The position numbers and the translations under genes were made by a program. Below the pieces are notes generated by a model, which ran no database searches, was not told the origin of the DNA, and saw nothing but the letters and a program-made list of their open reading frames with translations. Below are positions 26,201-41,200 of a stretch of DNA of 64,000 nt, in pieces. Numbering within the stretch: the first letter of the stretch is position 1; every line of letters begins with the position of its first letter. This stretch comes from Callaeas wilsoni (taxonomy: Eukaryota; Chordata; Aves; Passeriformes; Callaeidae): positions 1 through 64,000 of the forward strand of contig VWPU01009396.1 in assembly GCA_013398955.1 (NCBI GenBank), given 5' to 3'.

Positions 26201-29200
26201 TCTTTCACTGTGGTTTTTACTTTTGCTCCTTCCTTCCTCCTCCGGAGCATAATTACTTAGGACAAAATTTACACACAGTAAAAGACATTTCATTATAAAA
26301 CTTCATTTAATTAGGCCTTTAGTTCTCCTAGTGGAACACATGCTGAGTTCTCAGTCTAATGCTCTATATGTGAAATACCATAATTAATTTTATACATTAA
26401 GGGGAAAATAAACCCTGAAGGTCTACATTGGACATCACATACACATCAAAAACCATTAAACTTTACTGAAGCTTAAGTTTGTAGGTACACACATATACCA
26501 CAGCTGTTAGATCCCTTGTATAAATGCTGTGGTAACCCAGAGCAACCCCCTGCTAAACATTATTGATAGCAGCAGCATTTTACCAGTTTTTTATTACAAG
26601 AGTGGCTGACATAACCTTTATGCTGGTTGTGTGATTTTTTTGGGTGGTAATTTAGCTTCCCACCATTAAGTAACTTCACAACTCAAGAGAAACCTACAGT
26701 CAGCACAAACTGGTTCTTCACATGTGTTATTACACACTTATGGTAACCCTTACAACCTCCCCCCATACTTACCTATTCCATAAATACACATTATTTACAT
26801 GTAAAAAATCCTACTACATACCTTTGATTGCAGGTGGGACTGACTTAGTTGTGCAGAAGGTACAGACTTCTGAGAAAGGTCCCTCCCCAGCATCATTGAC
26901 TGCCTGTATTCTGAATAAGTAACAGGTGGATTCCGTCAGCCTCTGTATCTTGTACGTGTGACTTGGTCCCCTATAAATTGGGATAAACCTGAAACAATAA
27001 AAGTGAGAGCATGTAGTTACACTGGAGTGACACTGACATTTCTGGATATTACATTTATCAGCTCGAAGTATCCATCTTGTGAAAACTGGCACCACGTGCT
27101 CTGCAGGGCTGTTAAAAGCACATATAAAAATGTCATGTTAATAACACACTAATGATGATGAGGAGGTTGGGGAAAGCAGTTCATTGTCCCTTTTGAAACT
27201 ACTATTACCTTGCAAAATGATTACATGAATTATCAGGGAGAACATCTGTCAGTTCCCTACTACCACAGAATCAAAGTGGATTCAACCTGTGTCCTGCTAC
27301 AATACACCATGTGTGCTGCTGGTTTACAACTATGATGAAAACACAATTAATATGTTGACTCTTTAATGGACTTGGACTTCATCTGCACATTAAGACACAA
27401 AGACCATGTCTTGCAGTCATCTGTGTCATCTTCCAAAACACTTCCATTGACAAGACTAAACGAGAGCACACACAAACTTATCTAACAATGTAATACTGAA
27501 CAAAATCAATGTCAGTTAAAAAAAAGCAATACAGTTGCTAAAGAGAATCTGACTTCTATTTCCTATTGCTCGGCTCAGATAAATGCTTTTCACTAACAGT
27601 TGTATGTCAGCCAGCAATTTCTAGTTAAGCCCCTGACCCCCAGGAGCTGAGCACAGTGGGGATGAAAGAAATAAAGAGGAAGCACCCAGATTGTGCATCC
27701 ATCCACTCAGCCTCCACCAGCGAGCAACGTCTTGCACGCAGCAGTCCCGGCCTTGGAGAACAGAAAATGTGCTGTGTAGGATCACATACTTTTATTTTTA
27801 TTATTTATTACCCTTATTCAAGTATCTTAACCACTTCAGAAGGTTTTACATCACCAGGAAGGAAGGAGATATTTTTCTTTGACCTCCCTATCTAGGTGCT
27901 AGCTTTATCCTTTGGCTTTGCATGAGATACAGACTACAACCAATTTGAGCATTTCAGAGAAACTGGATCTGTCATTAGCTCTCAGGGACAGAAATCAATT
28001 TGTATTACATTATGATTGCAATCCACATAAGTACAAACAGAGATCAAGAATCCGTAAAAAAGGAAACATTCAGGTAATTCAAATTGCTGGAAATGTACCC
28101 TGAAGACTAATGTGCCTTACTACCCCCACGGAGTTTAGTGAGACCCACACCTTGATAGGAAATCAAAGATCTGTGCTCACAAGTCTTTAAGAGGAGAGTT
28201 TAGAGCCAACTTCCAAAGAAGAATTGTCTTCTTAACCTTATGCTTACCCTTAAGAACTCCCTGCTATCCTACATTTCTGAGGCCCACGTAAGCAGCCACA
28301 GCACATTTCAAAAGACTGACACAAACCTGTGCTCGTGGAGCAAAACTTCTTGAGATTCACCACGTGATGAGCAAAGAATACATACCTAGGACAGCATTAA
28401 GACTCAAGAGACTAAGACTACTCTCCCTCTGCACTTCTTGCAGCTCAATCAGGCAGTTGGCTCAGAAACCACTGCAGTACTCACAGGAGTGTAGAGACTT
28501 GTCTCTGACTCTGATCCAAGAGTAACAGAGAGCAAAAAAGATCCAATGCATATTTTAGACTAATGACCTGTTTGGAATCATTTGTGCAGTTTGGTAAGCA
28601 AGGGAGGATAAATGGATCTTCCCAGCTAACAGACAAGCACACCCTTACCCCAGGTTGGGCTTAAGGTACACTTCCAGACATTCATATGGCCAATACCAAT
28701 GATTCAAATGACATTTTCACCTTCTGAATATGACTAAGGTCACTAACACTTCCTAACACTGAGGAAGTGATCTGGAAATACATTTGAGCTCCTTCTCTCA
28801 TTTGGGAACTGGACTAAAACTCCCAGTTCAGTTAATGCCAATACTCCCATCCAGTTCCCACCTCCACTCACTTCTACTTCTCTATCTCAAAAAACATCTG
28901 TAAGTAAAGCAAGAACTGTTACAGAGAAGCTTGCACCACAGGACTGTAGTGGAAGCACACTTAAAACTTCTGAGATTTGACCATCTTTGAAGAAAGAGGG
29001 CTTCCAATTTTGGATGAAGAAAGGCTGATGACCAAGCCAATCAAATTCAGTTGCTGTTGGGCTTTATTATGACACTAATGCTTTGTAATTGTGTTTGAAG
29101 ATGTAGATCATGATGCAAGGCACGTAATGAAGATGAAAGGCTAACTTCAAAATACTAGTGATTTTTTGGTAAGATAGTATTTTCCTCATGTGCAAAGGAG

Positions 29201-32200
29201 GCATTTCATAATCCTCCAGGATTATTTCTGTTCTTTTTAAAAGTATTGTAGTTAATTGATATAGGTGGCTATAGGTATGGAGCAGTCTTTCTTCACTCTC
29301 CTGGGCTTTCTGCTGGAGGACCACAAAGAACTTGAAGTTGAGTCAATCACTGTAACTGCACATTGCTACTGTGAGGTCTGCATACATTAAAAATTATCTA
29401 AAGGTAACATGTTCTTATTATTGCAATTTCAATTTAAAAATCTAAACCTAATTTAAAAAGCACATTTGAACATGAGCTCTATATACCTTTGCCTTCTTGG
29501 CAAGCCTGGTACTGTTCTCTGTGTTTCATCCAGGTCTCATTCCAAACATTGCCTCAAGAAAAAGTCAGCTCTGAGCTTGTTTGCAAGGACTTAGTCTCTT
29601 AGGCATTGAAAAGTTGACTTAATCTGTGTATGGAAACCTTCCATGTCCTCTATCTCTCTCTCACCTTCTTCAAAACAAGACGTTTTCAATTCTCAGAGGT
29701 TTGCCCAGTTGAATTCAAAGGACAATAGGCTACATACCTCAACTGGCACCCTGCCTTTGAAAACACTCAGCCTCTGTGGTTACTGGCATTCTCAATACAG
29801 TTGTACTTTTTTTTTTTAAAGTTTGCACCATCCACAATTAAACCTGAATTATTCTAATTTTCCCTGCTGCACTGTTGCCTCTCCTCTCTATTAAATTAAC
29901 AGCAGATACCAAAAAGAAAGCAACTTTCTCCAGGGATGGAGACACTCCCCAGAGGCTACTTCTCCCTCATCTCACTCGAGTGATCCCAATTCTCCCTTCC
30001 CAGACATTCTCACATCAGTCACGGATTATTCATTTACCTGCACACAGCAGAGGAGAGAGAACATCATGTCCTACTGCAATTGTTAGAGAGACACCACTGC
30101 TGTTAACTTTTTCATCAATACACTTTTATTCCTAGTGAAGATCTTCTTGGAAGTATTTTGCATGTATCAGCTATTTTGTTTCCTCCACTTCAGTCACTTC
30201 CAGTCGAGCAGAAGAATATAAATGTACTCGCTCTACCTCTGCTCATTAATTCCCAGCACATTTTGAGCAGCAGGTTCCCTTTCAAACTCCTAGGTTTTGT
30301 TTATATTTTGGTAACCCATTGGATCTTACAAGAATTTAATTTGAAAGAAATTCTACCGTAGAGCACTAAATAAGATGGCAATCTTGGGAGGAGGCACAAA
30401 GGCTGGAAGAGCTACCTGAGTGATTCTGTTACTGCCTCTCAAAATATGTGGTCAGATGCTAGGATTTTGGCTGGAGAGAAATCATTAATAGAGCACCAGT
30501 CTGACCTGGTGACCTGAGGCTTCATGACAGCACACAAAGGCAACTGCCTAATTAGAAACTAAAGTACAAGAATTTCAACCAACAGCTCTTTTAATATTAT
30601 TAATGCTACATCACGTTATCTGCACGTTTACTGCCCCCACCTGCTTTCTTAGACTGTTCCTCTGATTTGGTTGCAGAACATTATCAAACACTCACTGATT
30701 TATGTGATTTTCTCTCTCCACCAGCGGGTGCCTGTACTGCGGGTGGCAACAAGGAAAGGGAAGCTTCAAACCAAAACCATCTAATTCAGAGATGCAGGAG
30801 TAAAGTCAACACACATTTTTTTTCATTTCTGCTGTATTTTAAAACATTCTATTAAAAGAGAAAAGTTTCACATCTGCAGCATCCCTCATCCTCACATCCA
30901 TCACTGTTCCTATAAGCAGTACCAGACTGACCCAATCTTTTCAGCTTTGGGGCACTTTCCCAAGCCACTCTTTGGGATCTCCTTCTGCAGGCAGGTGCTG
31001 AGGGAAAGCAAACAGATAACTAAAAAGAGTTTTGTGCTCCCACAACCTGTCCTGACCCTGGCTTCCAATCCTAAAATGAGGTGTGGGCCAAACAGATGGG
31101 ATGCACTGGCCCCTTTGACCTGAAGATCTATTTTCTGGAAGATTCCTTTTGGAAAGTTTTATCTATAATACACAGTATATAAATTATCTGTATTATAATA
31201 TATGCTCACGACTGTCAATGTGATTTTTGTTTCTATGAGTCATAATAGTAACAACAGGACCCAGTGAAGGAGACAGCATTCCTTTCCTTATACTTCAAAA
31301 AGCAAAACTAAGTTGAGAACAGAAAAAGGCAGGAAGAGAAGTGGTAACAGTCAGATGGGAAGAGTTTGGTTTTCTTCCCTGAATTATCTAGCACATCTGC
31401 AGGCTAGACAAAGGGTACTCGCTGCCAAAAATCGATTTTTAGCTTGTTTCTACTAGATTATCTTTTAGCTGCTGCTGAATTTGAGTTTGTAACCCATACT
31501 TACAACAGACAGTCACTTGTCAGATGTCTGGAATTATTGAGAAGTGAAGTATTTCAGCCTATAGAAGCTCCTCCATAACAAGAAAAATTGCTTTTTTTGG
31601 AAGGAGCATCTGGGCACATTCAGGAGGAATGGAAGACAGAGCATCAAAGTGCCTGACTGAAGATTCCTGTGTGCAGCCACATCTGGGGGCAAGAAACAGG
31701 CAGGGAGGACAACACTGAGCACAGCTTAAATGGGAATTAACAGCATTTGAATGGAAGATGTGGGAGAAATCAGGGAGAGCACCCAATGGCCTCTTGAAAT
31801 TATACAGTCAGGAAGTAGTAGATGACGAGGCAGCTACAACACCTTGTCAATAATCAATAGTAGATAAAAGTGTGAGTGAACTTAAAGCTAAAACCAAAAG
31901 AGAACAAACACAGTTCAGCAGCAGCAAACCAATACTCTTACAGCCCTACACGTGTTTATCTTCCTTGTGCAGCATTAGAGCCCCTTTCCCTGTATGGCAG
32001 CAACCAGTGGTGCTTATGGGCCTTCAAAGGATGTTCACTGAGCACATCGTGTCCAAGCTGCTGCTCTGACAGACCCAGGAACCTGGGCAGGGCTGGAGAA
32101 GGGGGCCAGGCTCAGTCTCTACTTCACCAACGTCACCAAAGCGAAGCTGGAACCTTAAAATGTGCTCTTGGAAAACTGGCCAACATGATCCTGCTGCACT

Positions 32201-35200
32201 AAGCTCAGCCTCCATCACTACTTTACAGATTAAATATTAGAATCATTACTCTAATCCAGGTGTTATTTTTCTTACAAGGTTGTTACAGATGTGCAGAAAG
32301 TAGTTTTTATTATAGTGACAGTCTAGATGCTGCTCTCATTTATGATCTGCTGTCTGGAATACTCAGTTAACCCAGGAAGTCTGAAGTACCTGCAGATGTG
32401 CACAGATCAAAATAAAGGAGAAAATTTTATTTCTTACCAAAGCAGGGATTTTTTGGAATATACTTATGGAGTAGCATCTTACTCTGTGTCTTGCCAGCTT
32501 CCTAACAGCTGCAACACCTCATCTCACACATTCAACGTGGTTTTCTCACGCTTCACTTTGTCTCAAATAATGCCACACATACAGTTAAATTCACACCTAC
32601 TACAAATGTTGGTTTACTCCTGCTTCCAGGAAAAAAGCTGAAATGCATTAACGAGTTAACTTTTTTACACTTGGGAACAGTTCTCCTTCTTTTTCATTTG
32701 CAAAGCCCCACGTATCTGATCAGAATGCTCCTAATACAAATATCACTATTATTAATAGCAATACCCACCTACACAACGCAGCAATATGAACACAGGCTAC
32801 CTGGAAAACTTTTCTGAATGTTTACTTTCTATCTAGCCAGGCTTGCAGTGGAAACTGTAGCATGCCATCTGCCTTGGTGCTCATGCTTAATTTCCATTTA
32901 TCACTGTTTTACCCAATATGAAAATGGTATTTTTCTGCAGGTTTTTGCACGGATACGTTAACTTATCTGATTTTGTATTTTAATAGAATTCCACAAGCCA
33001 GTAGGACTAATACATAACAGTAATTGCTGTTAAAATAGATGTAAATCGTCTTGATCAAATCAGGAGTGTAAACAGTTTTTTAATCAGACTGCTTGAAACT
33101 TGCAGTAACCAGGGAATGATTATGCAAAAGTCATCAGGCAAGGGCAGCACATTCAGCAACTGATCCCTGTGTGTTTCTATTCTGCCTTCCCTCAAGTTAA
33201 AGCAGAGCAAACACCCATGTTGAGGCTCACATGTTCAAGCACTCCCTGCTACCACCAACTGAAGACAACAGAAGTGTGAGAGAACTGTCAATGATCCTTA
33301 CATTATACTTTTAAAGAATATGTTTAGGATGTTTCTTAGTCAACCTTACCAATGACTCTCCCTTAAAACATAATTATATGTGGATGTATTTATTGTGATT
33401 CTGTACACACACAAAAATCACACAATTTACCTCAACTCCAACATATGCAGTCATCTAAAAGAAACACAAGCAACTGATAAATGACCCACTACTAATTTCC
33501 TTGCTAATTCTCCCTTTCAGATGGGATATTGTCAGCATTTTAAGACACTAAGAGGTGCAATTAGTTGTAGGAACAACTAAAGATTAATTACCAGTAGAGC
33601 AGGAAAAAAATCAAAACCATTAATTAAGTTTGTTTGTTCCACAGAGGAAAAATTCATAGTATTCTGGAAAGAAGTGCAGTTTGATTAACATAAATTTCTT
33701 GACATTACCACAATTAGAAAATGAAGTCACAACTGATAGTTTATTTAAAATAGAAGGGAATTTCACAGTCCTCCTTACATAAAGGTCACTTACTCTCAAC
33801 TAACGTTTTTATGTACTGAGCTTTCCAGAAACAGATTTTTCTTCATTTCCACTCAGTGCTACCCATAATTGAAAGGACAAGTGATGCTAATTTCATCTTC
33901 CTAAATGTCACACCCCGAAGAGCTAATGGGAGCTAACGCAGGTACACCTCTGATGCGCACACCTCTTCAAGCCCTTACACTAATCAGTGGCAGAAGATTT
34001 CCAAGTATTTTGCTTCACAGGTCTTGCAATCAATGAAACATTTGGTCTCCAACAACAGGCCTGTTATACCTCATTACAGAAAGGAAAAGTTGAAAACAAT
34101 CCTTAATGAGCAGGACACACTGGAGAGCACTGGCTGACGATCATTACATAAAACCAGAGCTGAGTCTTCACCAAAAGGCCATTAAAGCTACTGGGTCAGG
34201 ATGGGACTTCCTGATTATTTCCTTTTCTTAAAAGAACTTGCTCATCTTCATATTTCTGCTTGTGAAAATGCTTCAACAGCATTTTAAAGGTAACTTCTAT
34301 TTTAAACCAAGGAAGGGACAACTGTAATGCTGAACGGAGGGATTTCAGTATAAAGCTGTTATCAGTAATTTCAGATGTCTCAGGGAATACAGTAACAATG
34401 TCCTCTGAAAGACCAGGGATAGGACAGAGCCCACTTTTCAGTTATCCATGTTTTAAACCACAACCTCTTTCCCTGAATCAAGTACTATCTCTTCTCTCAA
34501 CAGAACAGACACCATGGCACCTTCCTACAACTCTTTCGAACCATAAAACACTCCAAAACCTCCTTCTAGATCATTTATTCTGTGTCATTTTTTCACCAGA
34601 GACTGGCTTCTTAGAGGGGTGGTCAGTCCCAGGCCTGTCAGTGATTCAGAGGCATTGGGACAATGCCCTTAACAACACTCTTTGACTTGGCCAGCACTGA
34701 ACTGGCCAGCCAGTCACACTGGATGACTGCAGGTCCCTTCCAGCTAAAATATTCTTTTTTATTTAATTACTCCCTCAGATGTGCACAGTTTACTGCCATT
34801 AGCCTGTGCAATTGAAGAGGCCAGTGATGCTCCAAGAGCTGTCTTCCAGTATTTTCCACAAGCACACAGAGGGGTGAGCAACACCTCAGTCACAACAGGG
34901 TTATTTAATGGGAATGATCTCGGAGAGGACTCCTACCTCTGTAAGCACCTGCTGCTTCTACCAGCTCCTGTGTGGGCTGTCCTTCCCTGCTCATCAGGGA
35001 TGACAGCTCTCCTGGATGTACAGCACTGTACCTTGCAGGGGCATCTCTCACTTGTGATGCACACCACAATAGAGAGCAAAAAGGGACTGCCAGACAGGGA
35101 ACAAACGAACAGATCTTACTGCCAGCTCCAGCTGCTCTCAAACACAACAGTGCACCCATCCCACTCCTCTGCCGTGCCCACATCGGGATGGATTCATCAG

Positions 35201-38200
35201 CCCCAGCCCTGGCTCGTTTCAGGAATTATCCCAGCTAATTGCTCCAAACCCAACCACCAAAGGAAGCCACTTCATGGAAGGGCTCAGTTCAAGCAGGAGG
35301 AGACAGCACAATGTAGAGGAGCAGTTTCTCTGCATCTCTGGGAGCTCATGTGGACCATAAGCCAAATTTGTAGCTAAGAAGATCCAGCAGAGTATTAAGT
35401 TCAAGTGGCTCCCAATTAAAAGCTTGTAAGAGACCATTTGCAGTGGGAAAAGCTTGTACAAAAGCAAAGGATCACGCCAAAGCTTTGTGCCAAAGCAAAG
35501 GAGAAAAAACCCTTCCTTGCCTGCTGCGAGGTAACATTTTATTCTTACAAAGAAACCTACTATTTTCCCCAATATAAAGACAGGTTAAAAACAATTTATG
35601 GTTTTTCACCATCCTAACTGCAGTGCTACATGAAAGCAAAGCAAAGCAGGCTGCTGGATGTGTCTCTAGAGCTGACTGAATCCCAGGGTGCTGCAGGTGA
35701 TGGGCTCCTGCCAAGCATCACTGCACTCCGAGGGAACTGTTTTTACCAGCCAGACTTTCAAATGGGTATTTATATTCATTGGACAGCTCTCAGGATTGAT
35801 ACAGGGGAGCGTGTACCCTCTCTGCATCAGTACAGTTCAGATACTGGGAGGTATTAAGGCATTATTCATGGTGGGTTTATTACTTAGAATTAGAGCTTTT
35901 GGGCCAGATATTCAGCTGGCATAAACTCAGCACAGCTCTATTTAAATTAAAGGAATTGTGCTAATTTACATCAAATTATGATCTGTGTTGAAGGTCTCTC
36001 AGGATTATCTACTTGATAAGTCACTTATTTTAGCTAATTGAAGTAGTTGAGAGTGTTTCTTGGTAAATTATGAGCCATCTATGATATTTATTCATTGAAG
36101 AACTCAGATCGTTAGGCAACACTTGCATATTGTCTTTCTTTCCTTCCCTTTTTTAATTAAATGTATCTCATCACAACTTTGGAGCTATATTAGCAAATCT
36201 TCCCATACCAAATTCATGTGGGAAGATAGTTTTTGCTTAGCACTGACTATTTAATTTAAACATAGATTTTTTTTTTTGTTTGTTTCTTGCACACCTTATT
36301 TCAAAATGATTGTGGAGCTACCAAGCTGATGCCAAGCTCATATTTTCTAATGCTGTAAAACATTACAGCTATAAACTCATGACCACCACGTTGCCCAAAA
36401 AACATTGTTCTGCTCAGTTCTACCTTTCCAGGACATCTGATTTGTAACCCTTGGCTTTATTAATACACTCAGCAAGCTGGGTGCAGTAACTTTGTTTCAT
36501 ATATTCCAAAAGGTAAAGCGCTGTGGCCATGAAACTTGGTATTAAATTTACTGGCAGAAGGGCCAGGGTTTGCTGAAATTTCACCAGTACAGGATTGATT
36601 TCTGTTAGGCCTGGCAGTGTTAGGTTAATGGTTGGACTAAATGATTTAGAGGTTTTCCCCCAACCTTAATGATTCCATGATTCTGTATCATTTACAGCTT
36701 TGCTGCATCACTTGCTCAGACCACAGGCACAGAATTGCTATTAAAACAGTATTTTGTACATATCTGTAGGCACGAAGCAATCGGGAAAACACAATTTCTC
36801 TTTCACTCACAACTGCGTTACGATGAACCAGAACTCTTTTTCACCAGCACAAGGAAAAGATTCATCTCTCTTACCTTTTATTTCTGTCCTCTATCTGCAA
36901 GATATAGACCATGTCATCAGCAGGGTGAAGCTTGGAGCTGCTGTCTCCCCACTTGAGCTTCAGGCTCTGAGGCCCTGCTGCAGCACACTCCAGCCGTGGA
37001 GGTAAGGGTGGTAATGGCCTGGTTTTTGCTTTAATAAAGTGGCTAAAAGGTCCAGCTCCAATCTCATTGACAGCCTGGATCCTGATCCTGAAACGAACAG
37101 CAAAAAGATGAACGGTGAATGAAGTGCTTTCATGAGGTTCTTGATATAAACATGTGCCAAGGGACAAGAGAGCCCAAGTCCAGCTCCCAGGGCTTTTTGT
37201 GGCAAACGGGAAAGTTCTGCTAACACAACAAGGATCATCCTGCTGAGACTGTAAGAGCTGCAGTGAAGATGTCCCAAATGCAGCAAGGCAGAGGGGAAGG
37301 TTTTGGTAAGCAGCCTCAGGACCTGGTGACAGCCCCTTCAGCCACAGGAACACGGGACAGCAGCACAGGAACGAGCACAGCCTGGAAAACGTGAAGTGCC
37401 CAACCATGAGAGAATAAAAAGCAAAAGTGTGTTGTGTTTGTCTAACAAAGATCAGGGACTAATTCAGGTGAAATCATTCAGGGAAAGCACTGGTGTGTCA
37501 CTGCCATGAAACCCATCTGCCTGTGTTGGCAAGCACCCTGAAGACCCAAGAGCAGTGTTATCTCAGTGTCTGTCAAAGCACAGTACTTAAGGACAGGAAA
37601 CTCTGCTGGGAGGAACTAATGGAGAAGGTTAAATCCAAACCTCCTACACTCTGCCACAAACTGCAGAAATGTTAACTGCCAGTGAACTATCTATTAGATC
37701 AAATAAGAGCTGGACCCAAGTCACTCTCACAAGATGCACAACAGCCCTCAAGCCATTTGAGTCACACTGAGGACATCAAGAAGAAAAGCAGACCACCTGC
37801 ACGGTCACAGCAGCTTGAATTTGGATATCTTCTTAAGACTGAGCTAGTCTTCTAAATTCTATTTCTTTCTTAAGACAATGACTCCTGCTTTCTGCTTTGT
37901 TAATTTTCTCTGACATGTCAGCACCTTATTTAACACTGAAACAAGTGAGGAGTAGCAGTCTCTGACTGTGGTAACATCAACAGCACCATAACAAACACGA
38001 GAAATTTGCATTTCCAAACAGTTTTGAGGACTGTGTGAATAAAAATACTGGTACAGATGAGCCTGAAAGATTTCAAAAGTTTGTTAAATCAAAGACAAAG
38101 TAAGAAAAATCAGGATGGAGAAAACTAACTAAGTTTAAGATAGTTCAGCCTAGTTTAGTTAGCTGGAGAGATGCCATTTACTTTGGAAATCCTGTGCACA

Positions 38201-41200
38201 GCAGCCTTGTATTTTCTCACGGGTAAAGACTCTTCACAAGAACTGTCTTTGCTTTGCAGAGCTACTTATTTTTACAGAAGAACATAAAGTGATGCAAGTT
38301 CACACAAACAACATAGGAAAAATTATTTTGCTTTCAACAGCAAGTTTTCAGCTCTATCATCAGGAAAAGAATATGTTAAAGGGATAGGGAAGAAAACTCT
38401 CCAGAGAGTATTCCCCATTAGAAAAAAACACCAAAACTGTATTTTCTGCATTTCAAGAACATAAAAGGTTATATTGTTAATAAACATAATGAAAATAATA
38501 AAGTCTGATATATTGATTAGTCAGCTAAAGCCACTGCACACTGAGAATGCAGTGTGCATACAGCCACATGCAAATGTGTGCTTAAACCTTCCCTTACTGA
38601 CCCAGCCATTAACAGGGGTAATGTATTGCTTGGTGTGGAGCTGCATTTTCTCTTTAACCTTCCTTCTGGCTTCAGGAAATGCATCCTGACCACCTTATAA
38701 CTCTACATTCATCCTCCTCCTCCCTAAGGGTGGAAGGCACAAAGATCTAGTGGGAGCTTCCTCTTCAACTGCTGCTCACAGGCATTTCAGATAGAAAGAA
38801 CAAAAGGCTTTTCTACTATCTGAAGAAGTGTAATTAATATAGCATTGATCTTACTTCATACTATGTTACTGGTTTGCTTTAGATTGAAGAGTCATTACAT
38901 CAATATTTAATGGTATTTCCAATAAAAAAAACAAAGCCTGATGTATTTCCACTGGATTCTTGCAAGCTATCCATTAGCATGTGCACATAAACAGTAACAG
39001 CTATATTACAAAATGCTACTACTGTTTTTGTAGATTGATTACAGCAGCATGCTCTAGAGTACATAGCCTTTTGTTTTGTTTTCTTTGGGTTTCCTTAAAG
39101 TCCCAGTAACAACCAAGCCTCTCCTGTCCTCAAGCATTGTAACTTCAGCTGGTTTCCAACTGGCAGCTACCACACTTGAAAACAAGCAGTGAGTGAAATG
39201 AATCTCTCTCCAATATCACATCTTTTAAGGAGAAGCTGAGAAATGTGCTTTTTAGATATATGCATGCACAGAAACCTGCATTTACTTGTCTTGCTTTTGC
39301 CAGGTATTTGCACAAGGTAAAAATGCGTCTCTTTGCTCGTTTTTTTCTTGCCTTCCTCTGCTGCACAGAGTTCTTGCTCCCCCCTTCTGACACACACAAA
39401 TATGCACACACACCCCCCTTCTGACTCTGGAGCACAGTAAGTCTGATGGAAACTCTTAAAATAGAGACAGGCATCTTTACAAATGAACGATGACACTGGG
39501 AAAGCAGGAATTGATTTATTTGACTCTAACATGGCTGATGTGGCCACTCTTTGCTGATGGCACCACCATAAAGCTCAGTAAATTGCCACGATCATTCCCA
39601 GGGCCTGAGTTTCATCAGACACACACAAACAACTAATTCTGTGTTTCCTGTGCACATGGCAGTGCAACCCAAACCTAGGTGTCACCTCCCTCTGAACCCC
39701 AGTGGTGTCTGCTCAATGGATATCAGGCCTTGGGAAGCCCAAAGGGAAGGGGAGGAGGAAGAAGGGAAACAGAAAAGGGAGAAAGGACCATGTGGAGAAG
39801 GGGGGAGAGCAGATGGTAGTGGGAGAGCACCTTGTACTGCCCCACCTCTGGTGCTTTTTTGTGCCCCTGCCCCAGCCAGTGACACTGAGCTTTTCCAGAT
39901 GGGTGGCACAAGCCAGGGTGGGCAAGAGAACGTCCACGATTAAGTGGAAACCAATTACTGTTTACAGAACTGGTACTGGGAAAAATCAACTCTCTATTTT
40001 CATGTAAAAGTATAATAGAGACAAGTAGAAATATTTGCAGTAAAAGCACTTCCTGAATTCCTTTCAACTTTTCCACTAATGGTTTCTAAGTGAAAATACC
40101 CCAAACATCCTCTTGGAAAGAAAGATGTTTTAACAATCTGACAATCACAATCTGACAACAAGTTTTTTGAAAATGTAAAGACTGTATTTAAGAATAGTGC
40201 CTAATTCTGCAGAACCTGGACCAATAATATTTGTATTCATTCTCACATTTTCCCACTACAACTTTTAAACATTTAGAAAGAAAAACCATAAATCAGACTA
40301 GGCAAATTTAGAAACCACGAAATGATGTTTAACAGACCATTCTCTCTTATGAGATTCTTGACCCAGGGAAATAAACACACTAAACAGGATGCTATTTTCA
40401 GACTGGTCACAAAATCCTTTGTATAGTATTCTAACAAACTGAAAAATCAACTTTTGAATTAATTTTAGAGTCTGACATGAGAAGACTTTGATTCCCTAGT
40501 TCCCACAAGAGGAATGCCACCAGTTGCAATGCACGTGCCTGTGGAAACCTGTGGAAGCTAAAATGCCATGCACTTCCAAAGGGGAGGGGAAGCAGCATCC
40601 TCCCCCAGCAGCAGCCTGGACACGATGAATAGCAATCACACACTGCCCCACAAACCCCCACTCAAGACTCCAGCAAGAAGATTTAGTTTTACACTCTGAA
40701 ACGTATTTTGTTTTATAGCCCACTTAAACTTGGCTGATTTGAGCATCCACATGAATTTTTCTCTCCATCTTCGATGATCTTTTACTTGATATGGGTTAAA
40801 AATTCAAAATATTTAGAATTTTTATTCCTAAACCAAATTCAGTGCTGCTATTAAAATTTAATAATGCTACTATATATTTCTGTACACTGTGTAACTCCAG
40901 AGGAGAAGCAGCATTCTTAAAAATTTGAAGTCGTTTTGCAGTGAAGTGTCTCAACAGCAGAACACAATTATCTATGGAATGTGTTAAGCGAAACTTGGGA
41001 ACAGAGTGTAATAGAAAATTGGTGTTTCTGTGACTGTTGAACACTTATTTACTGTGGAATATTTATTAACTCACTCCTAGTTACATCAGTTCACAGAAAA
41101 CCAGGCCAAGTGTATTACCCTATAATCTGAGTTTCCAGAGCTTTGTGGCTATGTCAATAAAGCAGAGAGGCTGCAGAACTCAGACATATTTCTGCAGCTG

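Larger units (their letters stand above)
26989..36874 (-). other. FNDC3B: FNDC3B intron (largest complete one in window)
   Basis: 9.9 kb. Holds CR1 tails at 34598-34757 and 36602-36690, and a 198-codon open frame on the + strand at 34781-35377 that I do not recognise and consider likely chance. Otherwise AT-rich unique sequence. Confidence 0.85.

Noticed and set aside
38535..38558. Possible miRNA-like hairpin
   Set aside because: Only 9 paired bases with a 6 nt loop and no extended stem; far too short for a pre-miRNA.
39641..40076. Several overlapping 75-117 codon frames on both strands
   Set aside because: Composition effect of the purine-rich block (Gly/Glu/Lys on one strand, Pro/Ser/Leu on the other).
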